Assembly (NCBI RefSeq): GCF_900277125.1
Contig: NZ_OPYN01000150.1
Coordinates: 37,535-101,534 of the forward strand
Direction: 5' to 3'
DNA: 64,000 bases
From: Pseudomonas inefficax
GTDB taxonomy: Bacteria > Pseudomonadota > Gammaproteobacteria > Pseudomonadales > Pseudomonadaceae
The notes below the pieces were generated by a model. That model saw only the letters and a list, made by a program, of their open reading frames with translations. It made no database searches and was not told the DNA's origin. This document shows positions 20,031 through 29,000 of the stretch, one piece after another. Numbering within the stretch: the first letter of the stretch is position 1; every line of letters begins with the position of its first letter. A program made the translations under genes and the position numbers.

Positions 20031-20386
20031 CGCCTTTTTCGCGGGTAAACCCGCTCCCACAGGTAATGCACAGGGCTGAATGCGCCGCGATACCTGTGGG
20101 AGCGGGTTTACCCGCGAAGAGGCCGGCACAGGCTAACGCCTCAAGGCCGGCTGACCACCGCCCCTCCCACAGGTAATGCACAGGGCTGAATGCGCCACGA
20201 TACCTGTGGGAGCGGGTTTACCCGCGAAGAGGCCGGCACAGGCTAACGCATCAAGGCCGGCTGACCACCGCCCCTCCCACAGGTAATGCACAGGGCTGAA
20301 TGCGCCGCGATACCTGTGGGAGCGGGTTTACCCGCGAAGAGGCCGGCACAGGCTATCGGCTCAAGGCCGGCTGACCACCGCCCCCT
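20031..20386. repeat. Three tandem 110-bp REP units that include the 3' end of pvdQ
   Basis: Units run at about 20051-20160, 20161-20270 and 20271-20380. Each holds TCCCACAGGTAATGCACAGG, one REP copy (CCTGTGGGAGCGGG..CCCGCGAAGAGG) and then TCAAGGCCGGCTGACCACCG. That last stretch is the reverse complement of the pvdQ stop and final codons, which in unit 3 are the real gene end. Units 1 and 2 therefore carry detached copies of the gene's tail. Unit differences are few. The region lies between the convergent lpxH and pvdQ genes. Confidence 0.9.
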
Positions 20387-22676
20387 TGTCCCCCTCGCTG
20401 ATCACCACTTCCCGGTACTCGGGATCAGCCTTGATCTGCGCCTCGGTAAACGGAATCACCGCCAGTTGCCCGGCCGCAAACGCCTTGGTCTGGTCACTGG
20501 CATGCACCGAAGCCGCTTCACTCGACTGGGAAAACGCCAACAGCCCACGGGCCTCTGGCCCCTTGTCGGTAAAGCTGACCAGTTGCAGATAGCTGGTACC
20601 GCTGACCACCAGCCGCTTGCCCTGCCCGTGCGGTACGCTGTAGATCGCGTTGTACACGCCCAACGCCTGCGGGCCACCCGGTACCGGCGTACCATCGCTT
20701 GCCTGTTGCACCTGCCCCCAGCGCACCTCCCCTGCCATGCCGCTGTCACGCACCTGCTCGATCGACGCCAGCGCGGCCTGGTGCAGCAGCTTGCCCACGG
20801 CCGCCTGCTCGACCGCCAGCCCGCGCGGGGTGTGCTGTGGGTCGGCCGGGTCGAAGGCCACCCGCCAGCTTTCCGGGTGATCGGCCAAGGCATCGAACAG
20901 GTTCTGGAAATGCACCAGGCCAATGCCACTGTCCAAGTCAGCCTTGCCATTCCAGGCCGCCAGGCTGCTGCACACGGCCCGCACATCCGCGTCGGCGCCC
21001 TTGCACCACTGCAGCAGGTCAGGCAGTAGCAGGCTGGCCAGGTAGACCTCGTCATTGGTCACCATGCGCTGCAGGTCGTCAGCACCCAGGCGGGCCGTAC
21101 CCTGCAGGCGTTGCAGGGCAAAGCGGCCACGCATGCCCAGCGGCTGGTCATCGCGGCTGACCAGCGGCGAGTAACCGGTCAGCGGCTGCGCCGGGTTGGC
21201 CATCCAGGCCGGGTCGTTGGAGTTCTGCACGAAGTCTTCGCGCTCCAGGCTCGGCAGTAGCCGCGCGGGGAAGATCCCCGGCTGTGCGGCCTGCGCATCG
21301 ACCTTCCACTGGCAGGCGCTGCGTGAGCCATCCAGTACCACCAGACGCCCTTGTGCCTGCGGGTTGCTGCACTCACTCAGCAGTTGCTGATCCACATAAG
21401 GCACCACTGACTGGTTCAGGTACAAGGCCTTGCCTGGCTGGTCCACCGCCAGCGTGTTGACCCAGGGTATGCCCTGCAGCTGTTCGATCGATCCCTTCAA
21501 CTTGGCCAGGCTGTCGGCGCGGTTGATCTGGTACCACTGCTGCAACACCCGGGTGTTCTCGAGGTTGGCGTCGCGCAGGCTGTAGGCGGCATGCGCATCC
21601 CAGTCCAGGCGCCCCGGCCATTGCACCACCGGGCCGAACTGCGAGCTGTAGACCTGGCGCTGGACCTGGCTCAGGCTGCCATCCTCGGCCTTCACCGCAA
21701 CACTGACGGTTTGCCGGGTCAGCGGTAGCGACTTGCCATCGAGCAGGTAGCGTGTCGGGTCCTTGGGGTCGAGTTGCAGGCGGTACAGGGTAAAGTGCTT
21801 CGACGTATCGACGGTGTGCGTCCAGGCCAGATGCTGGTTGAAACCGATGTTGACCACCGGCAGGCCCGGCAATGCCGCCCCCATCACATCGAGCTGGCCG
21901 GGAATGGTCAACTGCATCTGGTATAAGCGCATGCCGCCCATCCACGGGAAGTGCGGGTTGGCCAGCAACAGGCCGCGGCCATTGGCCGAACGCCGGGCGC
22001 CGACGGCCACCCCGTTGCTACCGCGCTCCGTGGCAAAGCGTTGCTGCCTGGCCAGCGCCGCGGCAAACCCGGCCGGCGCCTGCTGGCTGGCCAGCGTTGG
22101 CGGTTGCGCCCCTGCCAGTGCTTCGACGAACTGCCCGACACCGCCTTCGGCAAGCAGCCGACGGGTCAGCCTGACCAGGTCCTCGCTGCTGATCGGCCGC
22201 AGCCACTCGCCTTTGCCACATTCGGCGGGCAAACCCTGGCTGCGGCGCTCGGCCAGCGCCCGGTTGTAGCCGCTGGCATAACCTGCCAGCAGCGCCTGTA
22301 CTGGCGCCGGCTGCGCCTGCAAGAACGCATCGACTGCCGCCGGCGTGTTGAGCCAGGCGAAGAACACATCGCTGGCCAGGTTTTCACGCTGTTCCAGGGT
22401 CTTGCCCTTGGCACCGAAGTAGCGGGAGCGCTCGCCACTCACCGTCAGCACTTCATTGGCCAGCAGGCACAGGTTGTCCTGGGCGTAGGCGTAGCCGATG
22501 CCATAACCCAGCCCGCGCTCGTCCTTGGCCACGATGTGCGGCACCCCGTAACTGGTTCGGCGAATCTGCGCACTGGCATCGGCTGCGGCGGACTGCACCG
22601 GCGCTGCGCCGACGTTGAAGGCTACCAGGGCGGTGGCCAGGCCAACGCAATTCATGGGACGGGAAAGTGGAAACAC
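20361..22676 (-). CDS. pvdQ: PvdQ-like acylase (pyoverdine maturation / acyl-homoserine lactone acylase)
   Basis: A 771-residue periplasmic Ntn-hydrolase of the penicillin acylase family, closely resembling P. aeruginosa PvdQ (shared YGVPHI.AKDERGLGYGIGYAYA, LLANPHFPW, DVMGAALPGLPVVNIGFN). A hydrophobic signal peptide (about 8-27) precedes the alpha chain; the autocatalytic site is TERGSNGVAVG with the beta-chain N-terminal Ser220. PvdQ removes the fatty acyl tail of the pyoverdine precursor and hydrolyses long-chain acyl-homoserine lactones. I chose GTG at 22676, because GAGGAG lies five bases upstream; GTG 22682 and ATG 22655 are alternatives. No pvd synthesis gene is nearby. Its stop codon lies inside a tandem repeat. 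Confidence 0.92.
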   Translation of the reverse strand: MFPLSRPMNCVGLATALVAFNVGAAPVQSAAADASAQIRRTSYGVPHIVAKDERGLGYGIGYAYAQDNLCLLANEVLTVSGERSRYFGAKGKTLEQRENLASDVFFAWLNTPAAVDAFLQAQPAPVQALLAGYASGYNRALAERRSQGLPAECGKGEWLRPISSEDLVRLTRRLLAEGGVGQFVEALAGAQPPTLASQQAPAGFAAALARQQRFATERGSNGVAVGARRSANGRGLLLANPHFPWMGGMRLYQMQLTIPGQLDVMGAALPGLPVVNIGFNQHLAWTHTVDTSKHFTLYRLQLDPKDPTRYLLDGKSLPLTRQTVSVAVKAEDGSLSQVQRQVYSSQFGPVVQWPGRLDWDAHAAYSLRDANLENTRVLQQWYQINRADSLAKLKGSIEQLQGIPWVNTLAVDQPGKALYLNQSVVPYVDQQLLSECSNPQAQGRLVVLDGSRSACQWKVDAQAAQPGIFPARLLPSLEREDFVQNSNDPAWMANPAQPLTGYSPLVSRDDQPLGMRGRFALQRLQGTARLGADDLQRMVTNDEVYLASLLLPDLLQWCKGADADVRAVCSSLAAWNGKADLDSGIGLVHFQNLFDALADHPESWRVAFDPADPQHTPRGLAVEQAAVGKLLHQAALASIEQVRDSGMAGEVRWGQVQQASDGTPVPGGPQALGVYNAIYSVPHGQGKRLVVSGTSYLQLVSFTDKGPEARGLLAFSQSSEAASVHASDQTKAFAAGQLAVIPFTEAQIKADPEYREVVISEGDKGAVVSRP

Positions 22677-22711
22677 GGGCACTCCTCGGCTTCGGGGGTC
22701 ATCCCGATCAG

Positions 22712-22735
22712 ACGAATGGCCAGATGAAAATTTTA
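22712..22735 (-). promoter_or_regulatory. Candidate PvdS/PfrI-type iron-starvation promoter for pvdQ
   Basis: Read on the minus strand: TAAAA, exactly 16 bases, then CGT, 36 bases before the chosen start. This is one mismatch from the iron-starvation box TAAAT-N16-CGT used by PvdS-family sigma factors, which control pvdQ in P. aeruginosa. No transcript evidence is available here. Confidence 0.5.
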
Positions 22736-22871
22736 CGTATTACAAGGCAATGGAACGTCTTGAACAGAGCCAGGCTTTTTTTTGCGACTGGGCTGCAGTT
22801 TTCCCGTTCTCATTCGTCCTAGTAAGTGAGGCACCCAAATTTCGGGTTCGTCCACGAAAAGGAGCATTCAC

Positions 22872-23246
22872 ATGTACAACCCGCAACCCGAGATCCAGGC
22901 TGGGCGCGTCCCAGGCAAAGCGCCCACGGAACGGGACGTTTTGGCTGACGAACGCATCGGCAACGAACAGATCCGCGAGCTGTTGCGCAGTTTCGGGCTG
23001 CGTACCAGCCTGATCCGCCTCAAGGTCATCGATGCCTTGCACGCCGCCGACCGCAATGGCCGCAGCATTGGCGTGCGCGGCGTGCATGCACAGCTGGAAC
23101 AGCTGGATATTCCGCTGTCGTTCCTGAGCGTGCGCGAAGTGCTGAAGCGGCTGTGCAGCGAGGGCGTCATCCAGCTGGGCAGCGACAAATGCTACAGCCT
23201 CGACCCGCAGGCACGCGCGGTGCTGGAGCGAACGCCTGTGCGCTGA
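22872..23246 (+). CDS. Fur-superfamily winged-helix-like protein (PA2384-like)
   Basis: A 124-residue protein. Residues about 35-115 (RELLRSFGLRTSLIRLKVIDAL, SFLSVREVLKRLCSEGVIQLG) look like a Fur-type winged helix that lacks the C-terminal metal-binding dimerisation domain. P. aeruginosa PA2384, a Fur-like protein tied to iron limitation, sits next to pvdQ, so this gene is probably its counterpart (from memory). The SD AAAAGGAG is strong. It diverges from pvdQ, which suggests an iron-related role. With only the helix domain it may act as a regulator that senses through a partner. Confidence 0.7.
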   Translation: MYNPQPEIQAGRVPGKAPTERDVLADERIGNEQIRELLRSFGLRTSLIRLKVIDALHAADRNGRSIGVRGVHAQLEQLDIPLSFLSVREVLKRLCSEGVIQLGSDKCYSLDPQARAVLERTPVR

Positions 23247-23252
23247 GCGCAT

Positions 23253-23274
23253 GGCCGGCCATACCTGGCCGGCC
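23253..23274. terminator. GC hairpin between convergent genes, possible bidirectional terminator
   Basis: GGCCGGCC-ATACCT-GGCCGGCC lies between the Fur-like gene and the convergent small membrane protein gene. There is no T-run on either strand, so it may only mark transcript ends weakly. Confidence 0.35.
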
Positions 23275-23281
23275 CGCAGGA

Positions 23282-23470
23282 TCAGGGCTTGACCTTGCGC
23301 CGCAGGATGCCGTTGATCACCACGACCACCACGGCGATGGCGATGGCCAGCAACTGGAAGGTCTGCTCACTGATCGTGCCCTGCTTCTGCAGGTGAGACA
23401 GGCCCAGCATCAGGCCCAGTACCACCAGGATGATCAGAAGGGAATATTTGAGGCGCTGCACGTGTGTCAT
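23282..23470 (-). CDS. Small two-helix membrane protein, function unknown
   Basis: A 62-residue protein with two clear membrane helices (about 9-25, SLLIILVVLGLMLGL, and 40-56, LLAIAIAVVVVVING), a short polar loop and a basic C-terminal tail (LRRKVKP). AAGGA stands 8 bases before the ATG. I do not recognise a family. It is transcribed toward the Fur-like gene and divergently from the next secreted protein. Confidence 0.7.
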   Translation of the reverse strand: MTHVQRLKYSLLIILVVLGLMLGLSHLQKQGTISEQTFQLLAIAIAVVVVVINGILRRKVKP

Positions 23471-23620
23471 CGAAGGTTCCTTGCAACATCAGAGGCAAAT
23501 GGCTCGCAACGAGCCGCGGCAATGATACAACGGCCACAGGCCCCGGCGCTGCATTTCCTGCTGGGTGGGAAGGCGCCGGCCTGAAAGCATGGGGCTTCCA
23601 AGCACCCATGCGGAGGCACC

Positions 23621-24079
23621 ATGTACAAACCCCTTTTGTTCGCGTCGCTGTTCCTGACCCCTTTTTCCCTCCAAGCGCTGGACACCCGCCAGACCCCGAC
23701 CGAGCAACTGCTCGAACTGGGCCGCGAACTGGCTGCCAGTGCCGGCGCCAGCCAATGGCAACAACTGTGGCAGCGCGTGCGCCAGGCCGGTTACCTGCAG
23801 GCGAACGGTACGTCTGTGCATTTCACTGTCCCCCCGGTGCAACTGCCCGAACTGGCCCGGCAAACCCTGGCCCGGGCCGACCAGGTACAAGCGCAGCAGC
23901 AGACCCAGGCACTGTACCGCCGCAGCTTTGCCGACCAGGTCATCGGCCACCGTGACGGGCAGCCGCTGCATGCACTGTGTCTGCTGGTCGATTGGCGCAC
24001 GCTGCCACAAGGCATGCGCAATACCCCCCAGGCCTACCTGCCCAGCGCCAGCCTGCTGAGTAGCTATCCGTGTGATTGA
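23621..24079 (+). CDS. Hypothetical exported protein
   Basis: A 152-residue protein with a signal peptide (MYKPLLFASLFLTPFSLQA, likely cut before LDTRQ). The mature part is rich in Gln, Leu and Ala and probably helical (ELGRELAASAGASQWQQLWQ). Two cysteines near the C-terminus (ALCLLVDW and SYPCD) could form a disulfide. No family is recognised. An AT-poor SD (GGAGGCACC) precedes the ATG. Confidence 0.65.
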   Translation: MYKPLLFASLFLTPFSLQALDTRQTPTEQLLELGRELAASAGASQWQQLWQRVRQAGYLQANGTSVHFTVPPVQLPELARQTLARADQVQAQQQTQALYRRSFADQVIGHRDGQPLHALCLLVDWRTLPQGMRNTPQAYLPSASLLSSYPCD

Positions 24080-24118
24080 GGGTTACCACACCCAATGCGC
24101 AGCGGAGGGAGTTACCTG

Positions 24119-24232
24119 ATGGGAAATCGTCCGCTACAGCCAAATATTGAAGCCATGTCCTACAACGCCGGATATCGCTGCCTGCAAAACCTGTTCGCGG
24201 AAGCTACAAGCCCCAACCCATATGGCGCCTAG
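24119..24232 (+). CDS. Possible 37-residue small protein
   Basis: A short frame (MGNRPLQPNIEAMSYN...NPYGA) begins at ATG 24119 with an excellent SD, GGAGGGA, eight bases upstream, in the otherwise empty 250-base gap before the Mor-like gene. The SD and the amino acid composition favour translation, but there is no homology evidence and the length is at the noise limit. Confidence 0.35.
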   Translation: MGNRPLQPNIEAMSYNAGYRCLQNLFAEATSPNPYGA

Positions 24233-24330
24233 CGACATGCCTCGGCTGTCACAGAAAATCCAGTCACACCTTCGACATAACGCCGCTGGTGATCGTGTAG
24301 CACAGCCCATCCGTCCCGAAGGAGCGCCAT

Positions 24331-24711
24331 ATGCAACTGCCAGACTTGAGCCGCATCGATATCAGCCAACTGCCCCACTCGCTGCAAGCCCTGATCGACT
24401 GCATCGGCATCGACAACGCCTACCAGCTGACCTGCGCCTATGGCGGCAGGCCCAAGTACATTCCCAAGCACCGCGAGCGCACCAAGCTTGCCGACGTGCT
24501 GCCGCCCGAAGCGCTCGACGCGCTGATCAAGCGCTTTGCCGGTGTCGCCCTGGAAATCCCCAAGGCTGACCATTTCATGCGCCAGTTGCGCAACCTGCAG
24601 ATCCAGAAGGAAAGCGCCAACGGCTTGTCCCGCAGCCTGCTCGCCGACAAGTACGGCCTGAGCCTGCGCCAGATCGGCAACATTCGCCGCCAGGAACATT
24701 GCGCCCGCTGA
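24331..24711 (+). CDS. Mor-like transcriptional regulator
   Basis: A 126-residue protein resembling the Mor/C activator family of Mu-like phages: an N-terminal dimerisation part (LIDCIGIDNAYQLTCAYGG, then RPKYIPKHRE, matching the family's GG..IYIP strand) and a C-terminal helix-turn-helix (LLADKYGLSLRQIGNIRRQ). AAGGAG precedes the ATG. No phage structural gene is near, so it is either domesticated or controls the two downstream DUF2589 genes. The family call rests on pattern, not alignment. Confidence 0.65.
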   Translation: MQLPDLSRIDISQLPHSLQALIDCIGIDNAYQLTCAYGGRPKYIPKHRERTKLADVLPPEALDALIKRFAGVALEIPKADHFMRQLRNLQIQKESANGLSRSLLADKYGLSLRQIGNIRRQEHCAR

Positions 24712-24773
24712 AGCGCCGGCATCGTGACCAACACTGACGCCCACGTATAACCCAACCAGAAAGAGACCCCAGC

Positions 24774-25433
24774 ATGTCGATAGATAGCAGCCTCATCGGC
24801 TCCGTAATCAATGCCCTGCCGATGGACCGCATGATCGCAGGCCCCCTGCAGGCCATGGTCCAGGCCCAGGTCACCGCCAGCAAATCCTACGCCGACTTCC
24901 TGATGCAGGTGTGCGTCCAGGACGGCAAGGCCGTGGCCATCCAGTTCGACTACGACGAAACCATCGTCGACGAACAAGGCGAATACAAGGGCGTGGTCAG
25001 CAAGACCATGAAAGTGCCGCTTGTGGCGGCAATCACCCACCCGAACATTTCCATCGAAGAAGGTAATGTCGAGTTCGAGCTGGTCATCAACCAGATGTCG
25101 GAAGATGTTTCCAGCAAGGACATGAGCGCCGAGGCAACCGGATCGCTGGGCTGGGGGCCGTTCAGGCTCAACGTGAAAGGCAGCGTCAGCCACAAGTCCA
25201 CGCAAACCCGCAAGACAGACACCCGCGCCCGCTATGCCTTCAACACCACCTTGAAGCGCCAGGATCCACCAGAGGCGATGATGCGGGTAATCGACTTCCT
25301 GACCGACGCCGCGACAAAGCCGACCGTGGTCAAGACCGCCACACTGGACAGCGAGGACGTGATTTCCCAGGCCGATACCTTGAAGCACCCTACGGCCGCC
25401 AGGGCTCCAGCACTTGGCACCGAAACCCCTTGA
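24774..25433 (+). CDS. DUF2589 domain protein, first of two
   Basis: A 219-residue cytoplasmic protein with no signal peptide or membrane segment. The N-terminus (LIGSVINALPMDRMIAGPLQ, AMVQAQVTASKSYADFLMQV) fits the DUF2589 helix, followed by a beta-rich domain (VPLVAAITHPNISIEEGNVE, FELVINQMSE) and a short Pro/Ala/Thr tail. The function of the family is unknown. A good SD (AGAAAGAGA) precedes the ATG. It sits 62 bases after the Mor-like gene and 68 bases before its paralogue, likely one transcript. Confidence 0.75.
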   Translation: MSIDSSLIGSVINALPMDRMIAGPLQAMVQAQVTASKSYADFLMQVCVQDGKAVAIQFDYDETIVDEQGEYKGVVSKTMKVPLVAAITHPNISIEEGNVEFELVINQMSEDVSSKDMSAEATGSLGWGPFRLNVKGSVSHKSTQTRKTDTRARYAFNTTLKRQDPPEAMMRVIDFLTDAATKPTVVKTATLDSEDVISQADTLKHPTAARAPALGTETP

Positions 25434-25501
25434 GACGCACCTCCCCGCCCCGAACAGCCCCCCTGACCAGGGGGCACCACCTGGCCTGAGGAGTCGAACC
25501 A

Positions 25502-26056
25502 TTGGATAAATCCCCCGCCCCAATGACTTCCATCGACCTGCGCGAAATCACCCGTGGCCTGCAGGAAGCTGCCAGCGCTACCAACAGCCTGATCGCGCAA
25601 CAGTACATCAACCTGTTCGACCAGTTCTTCGAGTGCGACACCGAGGTACTGGGCGGCCCCATGAAAGCCAAGATGGTCGAAGTGGCCATGGACGGCCAGC
25701 ACATCATGCGCGTGCCGCTGTTCGCGCTGGTGTCGCCCAAGGGCCTGGCCCTCGAGCGCATGCAGGTCGACCTTTCGGTAAGGGTCAAAGGGACCGAAGC
25801 ACAGCAGGCACTGCTGACCGCAGGCGAAAACAAGGCGGCGAGCTTCAAGGTCACCATCGGCGGCCAGGGCCGTCAGGGTGACAACCGTGACCCCGATGAA
25901 GTGCAGATCCGCATGCAGTTCCAGGCCAGCGAGCCACCGGAAGCCCTCAATCGGCTGATCGAGGAATACACCAGCCTGATCATCCCGGTACGCGCCCCCA
26001 GCCCGCCGCCCTCGCCCGATACCAATGAGTACATCGAGGCGGCCACCGTGCGTTGA
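25502..26056 (+). CDS. DUF2589 domain protein, second of two
   Basis: A 184-residue protein with the same plan as its neighbour: a helical start (LQEAASATNSLIAQQYINLF), then MVEVAMDGQHIMRVPLFALV and the beta-rich FELxI-type core (VDLSVRVKGTEA, FKVTIGGQ), ending in a proline-rich tail. TTG at 25502 has GAGGAG eight bases upstream and is preferred; ATG 25523 would drop seven residues. The shared N-helix plus beta sandwich suggests the two proteins form a hetero-assembly (inference). Confidence 0.7.
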   Translation: MDKSPAPMTSIDLREITRGLQEAASATNSLIAQQYINLFDQFFECDTEVLGGPMKAKMVEVAMDGQHIMRVPLFALVSPKGLALERMQVDLSVRVKGTEAQQALLTAGENKAASFKVTIGGQGRQGDNRDPDEVQIRMQFQASEPPEALNRLIEEYTSLIIPVRAPSPPPSPDTNEYIEAATVR

Positions 26057-26072
26057 CAGCCGCCGCGCAGGC

Positions 26073-29000
26073 TCAGAAGTCGCGCTTGTAGAAGATGTCC
26101 AGCGAGCTGGCCAGCCCGCTGGCAGCCTCGAGATACACCTTCTTGCTAAGTTTGTAGCGCAATGCAATGGTGTTGGCGGGCTCGAACACCCCCACCCCGT
26201 AGCGCAGGCTCAGTTTCTCGGTAAGATTGCCACTGGCGACCACGCTGGTGGTATTGCCCGAACCTTCGGTGTCCAGCTGGAAGTCGTCGATGCCCAGGCT
26301 CGAGGCCAGGCTGCCGGTGATGCCCGCGCTTCCCGCCAGGCCCAGGCCCAATGCCGCCTCGGCGAGCATGTTGTTGTCTTCGCCGGAGGCGCCCAGAGGC
26401 CGCCCCAGTACCAGGTACGAAAGCGCCTGTTCCTGGCTCATGGCCGGCTCCGAGAACACTTTGCTGGTGGGCTGCTCGGCACTGCCGCTCAGGCGGATAC
26501 CGGCAATCACGTCGTCGACCTTGCGAATCGCTTCGATGTCCAGGTACGGCTGATCGATCGGGCCTGCGAACAGCAGCCGTGCACGGCGGATGGTCAGGCG
26601 CTGGCCGTAGGCACGGTAGCGGCCGTCGGCCAGGCTCAGCTCGCCACGTGTGTCGAGGTTGTCGCCGATGTGCACATGGCCGAGCAGATTGGCCTTGAGA
26701 CCGAAGCCGCTGAACGAAAGCTTGTCGCGGCCCACTTCGACATCAATGTCCATGGCCATCGCCATGGGTGGCTTGCCCTCTTCGGTCTGGTGGCCGACGA
26801 TCACCGTGTCATCCGAGACCTTGACGGTGGACGGTGGTAGCTCGCGCACGGTGATCGTGCCCTTGGGCACCTGAACCTTGCCGGTCACCGCCAGCTTGTC
26901 GTCGATCAGGCGCAAGGTCAGGTCCGGGGCGACCTCCAGTGTCGCATAGGGCTCGACCGTGACGGGCAGTTGCTGGCCCTGCAGGCGCAGGTCCATGCCC
27001 AGTGCCTGGCCCCAGGTGAGGTTGCCGTTCAACTGGCCGCGCCCCGCTTCGCCACTGCGCCAGCCGCCATTGAGCTGCACCTGCTCGCCGGCAATCACTG
27101 CCTGCAATGACAGCTCCTCGAGGCTGACCGGCAGTTCGGCGCCACTGACTTCGCCGCCGCTGAGCATCAGGTTGCCGTTGACCTGCGGCGCCAGCAGGGT
27201 GCCCGACAGCCGGCCGCTGCCATTGAGCTGCCCGGCCAGGCGCTCGACCATGGGTACGAACGGGCGCACCACCGACAGGTCAAGGCCGGCCAGGCGGAAA
27301 TCACCCGAAAGCGGCTTGTTCCTGCCCAGTGGATCGAGGCGGGTGTTGACGTTCAGCTCGCCCAGGCGCTCGCCGCGGAACGACAGGCGAGTATCGACGC
27401 GCCGTGGCGCCAGCGTGCTGTCCAGGCGCAGGGCCTGGTACGGGAAGTCGACCCAGCGGTCCTTGTCACGCACGCGCAGGGTACCGCCGCTGGCATCGAC
27501 GACGATGTTGCCCTTGGGGCCGCTGGCCGGAATGTCCAGATTGACGTCGGCATTGAGCAGGCCCTGCCAGGCGAAGTCCTTCGGCAGCCACTGGGCCAGG
27601 CTGTCCAGCGGGAACTGCTTGAGGTGGTAGCGCAAGCGTGGCTCGGGGGCCAGGCGCTGGTCGTCGCCACACAAGCTGGCCTGGCCAGAGCGCCAGCAGT
27701 GCGCAGCAAAGTCCAGTTGGCCGCTGGCCAGCCGCTGCAGGCGCGCTGGTGCCTGCAACCGCCAGTCCTGGCCGCCGGCCTGGATCCGCCCACTGGCCAG
27801 GCGCCCACGCCAGTCCCCCTTGTTCAACTGGCCATCCAGGCCGAGGTCGAGCTTGAGCTGCGGGCCGTCCAGCGCCAGGGTCAAGGCTTGCTGGCGAATG
27901 TCGCCTTTGCCGTTGGCCTGCAAGGTGCCCAATGCCGTGTCACCCAGGTGAATGCCGCTGGCCTTGAGTTCGATTACGCCGCGCTGGGCGTTGTCCAGGC
28001 GGGCATCCAGGTTCAGCTGCTGCAAGCGGTTTTCCGCCTGGGCCAGCCGCTGGCCCTGCAGGGCCAGCGTACCTTGCGGGGCCTGCAAGGTGCCGGCGAC
28101 GTCCAGCCGCCCCTTGACCTGGCCCTGCAACCTTGGCCACAACTGGCCCAGGCGCGGCAGGTCGAGGTCGAGCCGCCCGGCCAGGCGCTGCTGCAGGCTG
28201 CCGCTTCCATTGATGCGGTTATCCCCCAGCTGGATTGCCAGGGCGCCCAGGGTCCAGCTCTGCCCTGCCCCCTGGGCCTCGACCTTGAGCATTGCCGGTT
28301 GGCCGCGCAGGCGGCCTTTCAGGTCTAGCTGGGCATCGAGGCTCAACGCGTCGCCTTTCATCTCGCCTTTGCTGCGCAGCGGCCCCGCCAGGGTACCCGG
28401 CAGCTCGGCCAGCCAATAGGCCGGGTCGAGCGCCGCCAACTGCAGGTCGACATCCCATGCCAAGGTGTCGGCAAAGCGCACGGCAACACTGCCGGCAGCC
28501 TTGCCTTGCCCGGCGGTCAGCGCCAACTGCGGCAGCTTCACCTGGCTCAGGTCACCTTCGAAGGGGCTGGCCAGGCTGAACGCGCCAGCCGGGCCATCCA
28601 GGTCGCCACTGAAGGTGCCCTGGTAGTTGCCATCGCGATAATGCACCTGGCCCATGAACCGCTTCAGGGTGACCTCGGGCGGCGTCTCCAGTGGATACAG
28701 GCGCAGCCACGGGAAGTCCTGCCAGTCCAGCTGGGCATCGGCAACCAAGCCTTGCTGCCAGTCAGCGGTGGCTTGCAACTTGACCCGCTGGGTATCGCTG
28801 GCGTTCAGGTCCAGGGCATCGAGCCTGGCGCCTTTGCCGTCGACCAGCCCGGACAACAGCAAGGCGATCGGCGACTGCTCGGCCGGCAGGCTGGCCGCCC
28901 CCGAAAGTTGATAGCCCTTGCGCAGGTCGCCACTGGCATCGAGCTTGAGCTGGTTGAACTGCACGGTGTCGGGCAACGAGGCGGACGGCTTGAATGCCTC

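Noticed and set aside
20031-20386. Insertion sequence remnant
   Set aside because: No transposase fragment or terminal repeats; the units are REP-based tandem duplications.
24147-24569. 140-residue plus-strand frame before and inside the Mor-like gene
   Set aside because: Wrong frame relative to the well-supported Mor-like gene, with no SD and low-complexity Arg/Ala/Pro composition.
24331-26056. Prophage remnant
   Set aside because: Only a Mor-like regulator is phage-type; no integrase, structural or lysis genes, and no attachment repeats are seen.
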